Shown here in pieces: positions 27,560 through 35,464 of a stretch of 64,000 bases of DNA. The notes below the pieces were generated by a model. The model was not told where the DNA came from, did not search any database, and saw only the letters and a program-made list of their open reading frames with translations. Origin of the DNA: Flavobacterium sp. SH_e (lineage in GTDB: Bacteria > Bacteroidota > Bacteroidia > Flavobacteriales > Flavobacteriaceae); assembly GCF_025717045.1 (NCBI RefSeq), contig NZ_JAOVZN010000002.1:366030-430029 (forward strand), written 5' to 3'. Numbering within the stretch: the stretch's first letter is position 1; every line of letters begins with the position of its first letter. Position numbers and translations under genes: made by a program.

Positions 27560-29239
27560 TTATTTCCTACTCACACCAGCACTTTCAAAACTAGCCATTT
27601 CATTCAAAAAAGCTTCAGCCGATTTCAAAATTGGAAAAGCAACTGCGCATCCAGTTCCTTCACCCAAACGTAAATCTAGATTTAAAATAGGTTTTGCATC
27701 CAAATAATTAAGCAATTTTGAATGTGCCTTTTCAGCAGAGCAATGGCAGAAAACAGCATTTTGTTTGATATTCGGATTTATTTTCGAAGCAATTAAAAAA
27801 GCAACCGTGCAAATGAAACCATCAACCAAAATCAACATTTTGTTTTCGAAGGCCTCGAGCATTGCGCCAGACATTTGAAGAATTTCAAAACCTCCAAAAT
27901 AGGAAAGATGTGACATTAATTCGGCTTGACCGGAATAATTATCAACCGCTTTTTTGAGTAAGTTTTGTTTTAGGATTAATTTCTCATTTTCAACTCCAGT
28001 TCCTTTTCCAATGCATTCTTCAATAGCAATTCCCGTTAAAAGACTCATTAAAACAGAAGCCGTAGAAGTATTACCAATTCCCATTTCGCCAAAACCAATA
28101 CAGTTTGAACCCAATTTTGCAATATTCTGAACAATCGATTTTCCTTTATTCAAACACAAAAGAACTTCAGATTCACTCATTGCAGGAACATGTAGAAAGG
28201 ATTGAGTTCCTTTGGCGATTTTCGCATCAATTAATTTTGCATTTGTTGGAAAATCATAATTAACGCCAGAATCAACAATTGATAATTCAATTTTATTTTG
28301 TTTGCAGAAAACATTGATTGCCGCGCCACCGTCTAGAAAATTATTTACCATTTGTCGCGTAACATCTGGAGGATAATCGCTTACGCCATGATTCGCAATT
28401 CCGTGATCGGCAGCAAAAACGACTATATTAGGTTTTTCAATTTTTGGGTTTAAAGTTTCAAATACAGTCGCCATTTGAAATGCTAAAGATTCTAAAGTTC
28501 CCAAAGAACCAACAGGTTTTGTTTTCGAATCTATTTTTTCTTGTAAAAGTCTATTGAAATCAGATTTGCTTTCGATTTTATTTTCCGATTTCAAATCTTG
28601 AGTAGGAACATTTATTTGATGAATCTCCTTGATTTCCTTGCAAATCGGAGCTTCTGATTTTTGTTTCCAATGCAATTGCTGTAACATTGGCTGATTGTTA
28701 TAATTGGTCGCTGGTTTCCCAATGCAGAAATAACCCAGCGGTTCTATGTTTTCAGGTAAATCGAGGATTTTTTTAAACTGATAATAATTCAAAATTGAAA
28801 CCCAGCCCATTCCGTAACCTTGTTCTGTCAACGAAAGCCAGATGTTTTGCGCCGCACAAACCGAACTGAATTTTACAGCTTCGTTACTTCCAATTGTTCC
28901 AATCGTAAACTGATTGAGAACCGAACGATCGTAAGCAATTATAAGTCCGATAGGGGCTTCTTCGATTGCTTCTAATTTTAATGATCTGTAAAGTTCCTTT
29001 TGTTCTAGATTGTCGGTTAGCTCTTCGGCTTTTTTATTGTAATCTAAAAAGAGCTTTTTAATAGACGCTTTAACTTCATTTGATTTTATAAGATAATATC
29101 TTGTAGCATCAGCCAATCCCACAGAAGGTGCCCAATGTCCAGCCTGTAAAGCTTTTTGAATTACTTCGTCTGGAACTTCATCGCAGGTAAAATGTCGGGT
29201 GTCGCGTCGGGATTTTAATATATCGTCTAGATTACTCAT
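27560..29239 (-). CDS. cobT: Fused BluB (DMB synthase) - CobT (NaMN:DMB phosphoribosyltransferase)
   Basis: A 559-residue two-domain protein. Residues 1 to about 205 (DILKSRRDTRHFTCDEVPDEVIQKALQAGHWAPSVGLADATRYYLI...GWVSILNYYQFKKILDLPENIEPLGYFCIGKP) are BluB, a flavin-destroying enzyme that makes 5,6-dimethylbenzimidazole. Residues ~225-559 (LLQEKIDSKTKPVGSLGTLESLA...VVFAADHGIANHGVSDYPPDVTRQMV...GFGEMGIGNTSTASVLMSLL...RLGEGTGCAVAFPILKSAEAFLNEM) are a full CobT, which makes alpha-ribazole phosphate from DMB and NaMN. The fusion links two consecutive steps. A hairpin separates it from cobU. Confidence 0.93.
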   Translation of the reverse strand: MSNLDDILKSRRDTRHFTCDEVPDEVIQKALQAGHWAPSVGLADATRYYLIKSNEVKASIKKLFLDYNKKAEELTDNLEQKELYRSLKLEAIEEAPIGLIIAYDRSVLNQFTIGTIGSNEAVKFSSVCAAQNIWLSLTEQGYGMGWVSILNYYQFKKILDLPENIEPLGYFCIGKPATNYNNQPMLQQLHWKQKSEAPICKEIKEIHQINVPTQDLKSENKIESKSDFNRLLQEKIDSKTKPVGSLGTLESLAFQMATVFETLNPKIEKPNIVVFAADHGIANHGVSDYPPDVTRQMVNNFLDGGAAINVFCKQNKIELSIVDSGVNYDFPTNAKLIDAKIAKGTQSFLHVPAMSESEVLLCLNKGKSIVQNIAKLGSNCIGFGEMGIGNTSTASVLMSLLTGIAIEECIGKGTGVENEKLILKQNLLKKAVDNYSGQAELMSHLSYFGGFEILQMSGAMLEAFENKMLILVDGFICTVAFLIASKINPNIKQNAVFCHCSAEKAHSKLLNYLDAKPILNLDLRLGEGTGCAVAFPILKSAEAFLNEMASFESAGVSRK

Positions 29240-29289
29240 GCTATAAAATTACAATTTTTAAATCCCAAATTCCAAGGTCAAACTCTAAA

Positions 29290-29341
29290 AAAGAAAATTC
29301 CAAATTCCAAAGCTCAGTATAGTTTTGGAATTTGGAATTTC
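29290..29341 (-). terminator. Hairpin between cobU and cobT
   Basis: An inverted repeat of AAATTCCAAATTCCAAA with its complement, 11-base loop, followed on the minus strand by a T-rich run. It could end or weaken transcription from cobU into bluB-cobT. Similar AATTCCAAATTCC stretches lie just beside it, so it may also be a simple intergenic repeat. Confidence 0.5.
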
Positions 29342-29356
29342 TAATTTGGATTTTTT

Positions 29357-29863
29357 TTACTTGATTTTAACCGGAATTCCAGAAACCATCAAAACTACTT
29401 CATCGGCATTTTCGGCAATAAACTGGTTCATCCAACCTTGAAGTTCAACAAATTTCCTTCCGATGTGTGTTTCTGCGTGAACACCCATTCCAATTTCGTT
29501 TGTTACAATAATTATATTCGCGTTTTCTTGTTTAGCGATCGCAAGAAATTCTTTTTTAGCTTCCTCTAAGCTCAAAGCCACATCATTTTTATGATCAATA
29601 AAAAAGTTCGTTAGCCAAAGTGTTACACAATCAATTAAAGCAGTTTTTCCAGTAAAATCGATTTTACTTAAATATTTTTCTTCTTCAATGTTTGTCCAAC
29701 GTTCGTCTCTTTCTTGCTGGTGACGGTCGATTCGAGTTTGAAAATCAGAATCCCATTTTCTTGCTGTTGCCACATATAAAGGTGAATTGGAAAGTTCTAA
29801 GGCTAATTTTTGAGCATGACCGCTTTTTCCAGAACGTTCGCCACCAGTGATTAAATAAAGCAT
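29357..29863 (-). CDS. cobU: Adenosylcobinamide kinase / adenosylcobinamide-phosphate guanylyltransferase
   Basis: A 168-residue bifunctional enzyme. It phosphorylates adenosylcobinamide and then adds GMP to give adenosylcobinamide-GDP, the substrate of CobS. The P-loop GGERSGKSGHAQ starts at residue 7, followed by the ATARKWDSDFQTRIDRHQQERDERW segment that holds the guanylylated histidine region, and then DCVTLWLTNFF and VTNEIGMGVHAET, all typical. The length is that of a complete CobU. It belongs to the minus-strand B12 series, upstream of bluB-cobT. Confidence 0.95.
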   Translation of the reverse strand: MLYLITGGERSGKSGHAQKLALELSNSPLYVATARKWDSDFQTRIDRHQQERDERWTNIEEEKYLSKIDFTGKTALIDCVTLWLTNFFIDHKNDVALSLEEAKKEFLAIAKQENANIIIVTNEIGMGVHAETHIGRKFVELQGWMNQFIAENADEVVLMVSGIPVKIK

Positions 29864-29881
29864 TTTATTAATTGTGAATTG

Positions 29882-30261
29882 TTAATGGTTAGTTGTTAAT
29901 TTTTTTGTTGCTAATTGACTTTTAGAAGTTTTAATAATACTGGTAATTAATTTTAGAATTATTACAGCATCGTGGTTGATGTTCTCAAATTCTTTTTCAT
30001 TTTAAATAATCAGTAGCTTTTAATAATTCTAGCCAATATATAGTTTCATTAGCTTCTTTTTGAGCAATTGCAAATTTATGAATAAACGCTTTTACTTTCA
30101 GCATGTTCGGCTTCTCTTATCATAGCGCCAACACTTGTTGCAGATCTTAAAAGTTGTTTTGAAAGAATAAATTCTTTTTTAGTATTATTTAGGTATTGAT
30201 AAAGTTTTACAATTCTAATAGCAAAATCAAAACTTTTATTTCTAACAATGTTGTTTTTCAT
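29882..30261 (-). pseudogene. Four-helix bundle protein (23S rRNA-IVP type), two frameshifts
   Basis: The first frame encodes MKNNIVRNKSFDFAIRIVKL...LSKQLLRSATSVGAMIREAEHAESKS, the standard start of this ~120-residue family. It then hits a stop. Continuation FIHKFAIAQKEANETIYWLELLKATDYLK lies in another frame from about 30075. A second shift near 30003 is needed to read EKEFENINHDAVIILKLITSIIKTSKSQLATKK to the stop at 29882-29884. Two bases appear lost at the first break and one base gained at the second. All three pieces together restore a normal family member, so the gene is recently broken (or the sequence has two errors). Confidence 0.75.
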
Positions 30262-30284
30262 AATTAACAACTAACAATTTATAA

Positions 30285-30647
30285 TTAATAAGGGCAATGC
30301 CTACAGTTATTTCCGCAGCAAGTTCCTCTTTTTAAATGAAACCAGGCTTTGAAAACATAATTGCCATTTTCGATATAATAATCGATGCCTTCAATTAGTT
30401 TTTCTGTTTTGGGTAATGATAGAGCTTTATTTTGAAGTGCTTTTTCAGGAGTTAAGGTCTCGATATAGGCATCGATTTTGTCTTCGCAAGCTTCTTTAAA
30501 ACAAACGGGACAAAGACAATCTCCGCCCTCGGAAAGATTGAATATTGGTGGATAATCGTTGCACCAGCATTTGTTTTCTACAGATATATCTCCACAGCTG
30601 AATTCTGAATCACAGCTTGAGCAAATTTTCATTTTTGTGGTATTCAT
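30285..30647 (-). CDS. Cysteine-rich CWC plus DUF5522 protein
   Basis: About 120 residues, starting at the ATG at 30647 (MNTTKMKICSSC); the open frame upstream has no family features. The N-terminal part carries CSSCDSEFSCG, CWCNDYPP and CLCPVCFKEAC, the cysteine-rich CWC pattern and a likely metal site. The last 35 residues EGIDYYIENGNYVFKAWFHLKRGTCCGNNCRHCPY are a DUF5522 domain. The two families are small and often separate; here they are one chain. The function is unknown. It is divergent from btuF with about 90 bp between starts. Confidence 0.8.
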   Translation of the reverse strand: MNTTKMKICSSCDSEFSCGDISVENKCWCNDYPPIFNLSEGGDCLCPVCFKEACEDKIDAYIETLTPEKALQNKALSLPKTEKLIEGIDYYIENGNYVFKAWFHLKRGTCCGNNCRHCPY

Positions 30648-30740
30648 GTTGTAAAGATACAATTGTTTAAATTTGTAAGAATAAAGGTAAACAAAAAAAA
30701 TAATAAATACTTTACCTTTGTTCCATCCAAAACAGAAAAT

Positions 30741-31883
30741 ATGAGACATTTATTCCCTAAAATGATTTTTATAACGGCTTTTTTTATTCTTATCGGATGT
30801 AAGAAGAATGATAAAGTTGAAACTGTAAAAGTCGAAACTGCCAAAAATAGTATCGAATATGCATCAGGACTTTCAATTGTAAAATATGACGATTATTCAG
30901 TTGTAACTGTTTCAAATCCATGGCCTAATGCCAATAAAGATTTCAAATATATTTTAAAAGAAAAGGAAGCAAAAGTTCCAGATAGTCTTCAATCATACAC
31001 TACAATTCAAGTTCCGTTAACGTCAGTAGTAGTTACTTCAACAACAAATATTCCGTTTTTAGAAATGCTAGAAGTAGAGAATAAACTAGTAGGATTTCCA
31101 CATACAGATTATATTTCTTCAGAAAAAACGAGAACATTAATTGATAAAGGTTCTGTGAAAAACGTTGGACAAAATGAGAAACTAAACATCGAACAATTAA
31201 TTGAATTATCTCCAGATTTGATTGTTACGTTTGGAGTTGACAATAATAATCCGATGTTGGACAATTTGAAAAAAAGTGGTTTAAATGTATTAATTCAAGG
31301 CGATTGGATGGAACAATCTCCGCTTGGAAAAGCAGAATGGATTAAACTATACGGAGCATTATTTGGAAAAGAAGATCAAGCAAAAGAACTTTTTGATAAA
31401 ATTGTAGAAAGCTACAATCAAGCGAAAAAACTGGTTCAAGATAAACCTGCAACTTCAAAAGTATTATACGGTTCAATGTATGAAGATGTTTGGTACGTTG
31501 CAAAAGGGAATAGCTGGGTTGCGCAATTTATGAAAGATGCAAAGGCAAATTATCTTTGGGCAGATTTAAAAGGAACAGGAAGCGAAGGCTTGTCTTTTGA
31601 AAAAGTTTTGGACAAGGCAAAAGACGCAAATATCTGGATTGCTTCGGGTTCGTTTAAAAGCTTAGAGGAATTACAAAAAACGAATCCGCATTATGCAGAA
31701 TTTGACGCTTTCAAGAATAAAAGTGTTTACAATTTTGAAGGTAAATTGGGCGCAACAGGCGGAACTGTTTATTATGAATTGGCACCAAGCCGACCAGATT
31801 TGGTATTGAAAGATTACATTAAAATTTTTCACCCGGATTTATTGTCAAGCTACGAATTTACATTTGCATCAAAACTGAATTAA
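30741..31883 (+). CDS. btuF: Corrinoid-type ABC transporter substrate-binding lipoprotein
   Basis: About 380 residues, starting at the ATG at 30741 (MRHLFPKMIFITAFFILIGC), which places a lipobox cysteine near residue 20. The class III periplasmic binding fold is seen in VVVTSTTNIPFLEMLEVENKLVGFPHTDYI, NVGQNEKLNIEQLIELSPDLIVTFG and a C-terminal lobe from about residue 235. Siderophore and B12 binders share this fold, so corrinoid is chosen because the gene is next to BtuC and BtuD genes inside the B12 locus. It captures ligand in the periplasm for the permease. One base separates its stop from the permease start. Confidence 0.85.
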   Translation: MRHLFPKMIFITAFFILIGCKKNDKVETVKVETAKNSIEYASGLSIVKYDDYSVVTVSNPWPNANKDFKYILKEKEAKVPDSLQSYTTIQVPLTSVVVTSTTNIPFLEMLEVENKLVGFPHTDYISSEKTRTLIDKGSVKNVGQNEKLNIEQLIELSPDLIVTFGVDNNNPMLDNLKKSGLNVLIQGDWMEQSPLGKAEWIKLYGALFGKEDQAKELFDKIVESYNQAKKLVQDKPATSKVLYGSMYEDVWYVAKGNSWVAQFMKDAKANYLWADLKGTGSEGLSFEKVLDKAKDANIWIASGSFKSLEELQKTNPHYAEFDAFKNKSVYNFEGKLGATGGTVYYELAPSRPDLVLKDYIKIFHPDLLSSYEFTFASKLN

Positions 31884-31884
31884 A

Positions 31885-32913
31885 TTGGCGAATAAAAAAC
31901 GAAATACCATTTTATTTGTCATTCTGGCTTTAGCTCTTTTGCTAATGTTTTTTGCGAGTATTAGTTTAGGATCAGTTATGATTCCGCTAAAAGATGTTTT
32001 AGCGAGTTTAACAGGAGGGCAGGCGACAAAATCAACTTGGGAATATATCATTATTAATTATCGTCTTCCAAAAGCAATTACTGCAGTTTTAGTTGGAACA
32101 GGACTTTCCATTAGCGGACTTTTGATGCAGACTTTATTTCGAAATCCGCTTGCGGGACCTTATGTTTTAGGGTTAAGTTCTGGAGCAAGTCTTGGAGTTG
32201 CTTTTGTGATTTTGGGAGCAGGATTTCTTCCTCCGTTTTTAAGTGTGATAGCTTTATCGTCGTATGGAATTGTTTTAGCGTCAACTTTAGGAAGTACTTT
32301 AGTTTTGTTATTAGTTTTAGTGGTTTCACAGAGATTGCGTGATACAATGGCAATTTTAATTGTAGGATTAATGTTCGGTAGTTTTACGACAGCGATTGTT
32401 AGCGTTTTGACTTATTTTAGTACAGCAGAACAGCTTCAAAAATTTACTTTTTGGTCAATGGGAAATCTTGGAAATCTTTCATGGAGTACGATCGTAATTT
32501 TGACGGTTTGCGTTGGAATCGGATTACTTTTAAGTGCTAAAAGTATAAAACCATTAAATGCATTACTTCTAGGCGAAAATTACGCAAAAAGCATGGGATT
32601 GAATTTTAAGCAAGCACGATTAATAATCATATTTGCAACCAGTATATTATCTGGAGCAATTACAGCTTTTGCAGGACCAATTGCTTTTGTTGGTTTAGCA
32701 GTGCCTCATATTGCAAAACTGACTTTTCAGACGAGTAATCATACTATATTATTTTGGAGTACTTTATTCTTTGGATCTATTATAATGTTGTTTTGTGATA
32801 TTGTATCGCAAATGCCAGGTTTTGATGTCACGCTTCCTATAAATGCTATAACGTCTATTATTGGAGCTCCGGTTGTAATTTGGCTTTTAGTAAGGAAAAG
32901 AAATTTTAAGTAA
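31885..32913 (+). CDS. btuC: FecCD/BtuC-family ABC transporter permease
   Basis: A 342-residue permease with about ten membrane helices. Landmarks are LPKAITAVLVGTGLSISGLLMQTLFRNPLAGPYVLGLSSGASLGVA near residue 55 and the cytoplasmic coupling and exit region AITAFAGPIAFVGLAVPHIAKL near 255, both typical of FecCD. The start codon is TTG at 31885, one base after the btuF stop, which indicates tight coupling. It forms the channel for corrinoid uptake with BtuD. Distinguishing B12 from siderophore cargo relies on the neighbours. Confidence 0.88.
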   Translation: MANKKRNTILFVILALALLLMFFASISLGSVMIPLKDVLASLTGGQATKSTWEYIIINYRLPKAITAVLVGTGLSISGLLMQTLFRNPLAGPYVLGLSSGASLGVAFVILGAGFLPPFLSVIALSSYGIVLASTLGSTLVLLLVLVVSQRLRDTMAILIVGLMFGSFTTAIVSVLTYFSTAEQLQKFTFWSMGNLGNLSWSTIVILTVCVGIGLLLSAKSIKPLNALLLGENYAKSMGLNFKQARLIIIFATSILSGAITAFAGPIAFVGLAVPHIAKLTFQTSNHTILFWSTLFFGSIIMLFCDIVSQMPGFDVTLPINAITSIIGAPVVIWLLVRKRNFK

Positions 32914-32940
32914 AAACTTACAAAATAATAGCATCTTAGT

Positions 32941-33551
32941 TTTTTAAACACATAGAAACATAGATTTTAAAACAGTAGAAAGGCGTTTCACTTTTCTAAA
33001 TAAACATAGACTTGTTGGAAAATTTAAATGTTTCTTCTAAAACTAAGATATGATTACACAGAAATATTTAGATGAATTAAGTTTTAATGTAATTGGCGCA
33101 TGTATACAAGTTCACAAAACTATTGGAAGAGGATTGCTTGAAAGTATTTATAATCAATGTTTAAAAGAAAAATTGAGCTATCGAAAAATAAACTTTATTA
33201 CAGAAATGAAAGTTCCTCTGATTTACAGGGATAAAGAATTAAAAACAGATTTAAAATGTGATTTATTTATCGAAAATTGTTTAGTGATTGAATTAAAAGC
33301 AACATCAGAAATAAGTCTAATACACGAAGCACAGTTAATGACATACATGAAACTTTTAAAAGCGCCAAAAGGAATAATAATAAATTTTAATTGTTTTAAT
33401 ATTTTTAAGGAAGGTCAAAAGACATTTGTAAATGAGTATTTCAAATTACTGCCAAAATTCTAAGTTCAAAAGCTATGTGTTAATTTACAAGTAAATTTTC
33501 AAATCAACTTTTCGGCAAAAGAAAAAATCTATGTTTCTATGTGTTTAAAAA
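32941..33551. mobile_element. GxxExxY cassette with 28-bp perfect inverted ends
   Basis: Identical inverted ends, TTTTTAAACACATAGAAACA... at 32941-32968 and its exact complement at 33524-33551, surround the GxxExxY gene. Inside the left end lies AAAGGCGTTTCAC (32979-32991), which recurs in two gene-less copies at 43457-43595 and 43621-43757. In the gene-less copy the centre is a palindrome ACACATAGCTATGTGT; in this copy the gene sits where that centre would be, between AACATAG (to ~33008) and AGCTATGTGT (33472-33481). No transposase domain is visible. The unit interrupts btuC-btuD. Confidence 0.65.
33050..33463 (+). CDS. GxxExxY family protein
   Basis: A 137-residue protein of the GxxExxY family. 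The motif itself is GRGLLESIYNQCL near residue 25 (G, E and Y at spacing of three). The second half ITEMKVPLIYRDKELKTDLKCDLFIENCLVIELKATSEISLIHEAQLMTYMKLL has the D...E.K pattern of PD-(D/E)xK nucleases (D near 70, E-x-K near 80). A nuclease-like role is an inference from that pattern; the family function is not established to my knowledge. It sits inside an inverted-repeat element between btuC and btuD and is unrelated to B12 transport. Confidence 0.85.
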   Translation: MITQKYLDELSFNVIGACIQVHKTIGRGLLESIYNQCLKEKLSYRKINFITEMKVPLIYRDKELKTDLKCDLFIENCLVIELKATSEISLIHEAQLMTYMKLLKAPKGIIINFNCFNIFKEGQKTFVNEYFKLLPKF

Positions 33552-33561
33552 TTAACTCAAA

Positions 33562-34338
33562 ATGAACGACATTCTATCAACTTCTAGTCTAAATATTGGA
33601 TACAAATCCAAGAAAGGTGTTACGACTATTGCTGAGAATCTAAATTTAAATTTAGCTTCAGGGAAACTAATCACTTTAATAGGAGCAAACGGAATAGGGA
33701 AATCAACTTTACTGCGAACGATTACTGGAATTCAAAAACCTTTATCAGGAAATGTTTATTTGAACGAAAAAAACATTTCAGATTACAATCCTTTGGAATT
33801 AGCGCAAAATCTAAGTTTGGTTTTAACCGAAAAACTGCCGCCAAGTAATCTTTCTGTTTTTGAATTGGTCGCTCTAGGTCGTCAGCCTTATACCAATTGG
33901 GTTGATAAATTGTCAGAACAAGATATTGCAAAAGTCCACGAAGCAATGAGTTTAACTCAAATCGAGCATTTAGCTTCCAAAAAGCATTTTCAAATTAGCG
34001 ACGGACAATTGCAAAAAGTTTTAATTGCACGAGCTTTGGCGCAAGATACACCGTTAATTATTTTGGACGAACCAACAACACATTTAGACTTATTGCATAA
34101 AGTTTCTTTGTTCAAATTATTAAAGAAACTAACTCAAGAAACTCAAAAATGTATTCTATTTTCAACGCATGATATTGATTTGGCGATTCAGTTAAGCGAT
34201 GAAATGATTATGATGACGCCAGAAAATATAATACAAGACCAACCTTGTAATTTAATTTCGAATGGAAGTTTCAGTAATTTATTCAAAGATGAAAATATTG
34301 TTTTTGATGCTGAAAAAGGGAAGTTTATTGTGAGTTAG
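33562..34338 (+). CDS. btuD: Corrinoid-type ABC transporter ATPase
   Basis: A 258-residue ATPase. Walker A is GANGIGKST near residue 40, Walker B PLIILDEPTTHLD near 165, and the H-loop ILFSTHD near 198. The signature is ISDGQLQK rather than LSGGQ, a variant also seen in FecE/BtuD-like relatives. It powers the BtuC permease. The gene is separated from btuC by the 650-bp GxxExxY element, so either transcription reads through the insert or an internal promoter drives btuD. The start is 10 bases past the right inverted end of that element. Confidence 0.88.
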   Translation: MNDILSTSSLNIGYKSKKGVTTIAENLNLNLASGKLITLIGANGIGKSTLLRTITGIQKPLSGNVYLNEKNISDYNPLELAQNLSLVLTEKLPPSNLSVFELVALGRQPYTNWVDKLSEQDIAKVHEAMSLTQIEHLASKKHFQISDGQLQKVLIARALAQDTPLIILDEPTTHLDLLHKVSLFKLLKKLTQETQKCILFSTHDIDLAIQLSDEMIMMTPENIIQDQPCNLISNGSFSNLFKDENIVFDAEKGKFIVS

Positions 34339-34912
34339 TTTTTATTGTTTTCCAATCATTGATTTTTTGAGTAATCATCATAAAAAAAACAGCAGAAATC
34401 AGAAAGATTGAAAATTTAATTAATAGCTCAAGAAATAGATTTGAAGAATAAGAATATGTAGACATGGTCCAGGAGCTTGGCAAGTAGTCTCTATGGAAAG
34501 ATGTGGCAATGATTACTATTTTCTCAATTGATATAATAAAGAAAAAGCTGAAAATTAGTTTTAAAAGAATACTTTTTTGGATTGATTTAATTCTAAGAAG
34601 TTGGCTCATAGAGAACCAAAGTAACGGTTGAAGCCAAAATCCAAACCAATATTTACCAAACATTCTGTTTAGCAAATAATTTTTACTTTCCTCATCTGAA
34701 ATGTTTAATTCAATAATTGTTGCGAGAAGGAAGACAATTAAATAAGCAATTCCAATAAATGTAATGAAACGGTTTGATTGATTATTAATTTTTTGGAGAA
34801 TTGGATTTTTAATAAATATTGAAAGAAGTAAGCAAATGATAATAATTATTCCATAAGTAGAAAAAAAATCTACTAATATAAATTCCAAGCTAAACAATAA
34901 TCTTTGAATCAT
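34325..34912 (-). CDS. Hypothetical membrane protein
   Basis: A 195-residue protein with five or so hydrophobic segments (about residues 15-33, 48-66, 92-108, 115-135 and 160-182). I do not recognise a family. A short charged loop with SPxxER-like residues is absent; the most conserved-looking stretch is FGKYWFGFWLQPLLWFSMSQLLRI. It is a single-gene unit, convergent with btuD and overlapping its last 14 bases. Base use is more A+T-rich than the B12 genes next to it. Confidence 0.55.
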   Translation of the reverse strand: MIQRLLFSLEFILVDFFSTYGIIIIICLLLSIFIKNPILQKINNQSNRFITFIGIAYLIVFLLATIIELNISDEESKNYLLNRMFGKYWFGFWLQPLLWFSMSQLLRIKSIQKSILLKLIFSFFFIISIEKIVIIATSFHRDYLPSSWTMSTYSYSSNLFLELLIKFSIFLISAVFFMMITQKINDWKTIKTNSQ

Positions 34913-34943
34913 GATATAAAGTTTATTATTTTCGATTAAACAA

Positions 34944-35402
34944 TTAAATCTTTTTCAATCCAATTTGTCTCTTCGCCTCACCAACCACAAAAGCAACAGA
35001 ATTTGCAATATTAAAACTACGGATAAGCGGTGACATCGGAATCGTTAGATGATTTTCAAATCTTGCCATAAACTCCTTGCTTAAGCCAACGCTTTCTTTT
35101 CCGAAAACAAGCCAGTCGCCATCTTGAAATTCATTTTGTAAATACGATTTTTCAGAATGCGAACTCATTAAAAATACACGAGATTGATCTGGAATCTGTG
35201 CAATCCATTCTTCTACATTTTGATATTCGGTAACATCAAGATGAACCCAGTAATCCAATCCCGAACGTTTCAGGTTTTTGTCATTAATTACAAATCCGAA
35301 AGGATGAATTAAGTGAAGTCGGCTTTCTGTACCTACGCACAATCTTCCAATATTTCCGGTATTATTTGGTATTTCCGGTTCAACAAGAACAACGTTTAAC
35401 AT
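34944..35402 (-). CDS. trmL: tRNA (cytidine(34)-2'-O)-methyltransferase TrmL
   Basis: A 152-residue SPOUT-class enzyme, the length of TrmL. It methylates the ribose of the wobble base in tRNA-Leu isoacceptors using SAM. The start NVVLVEPEIPNNTGNIGRLCVG, the middle HPFGFVINDKNLKRSGLDYWVHLDV, and the knot motif IPMSPLIRSFNIANSVAFVVGEAKRQIG are characteristic, with GDWLVFGKESVGLSKEF as the second SPOUT motif. The gene is alone on the minus strand; its start region is followed by simple AT repeats of the TTATGAG type. Confidence 0.92.
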   Translation of the reverse strand: MLNVVLVEPEIPNNTGNIGRLCVGTESRLHLIHPFGFVINDKNLKRSGLDYWVHLDVTEYQNVEEWIAQIPDQSRVFLMSSHSEKSYLQNEFQDGDWLVFGKESVGLSKEFMARFENHLTIPMSPLIRSFNIANSVAFVVGEAKRQIGLKKI

Positions 35403-35464
35403 CTTTTTTTTGAGTTATGAATTATGAGTTATGAGTTTTTGGAATTATCTAATTGCCAAAATTT

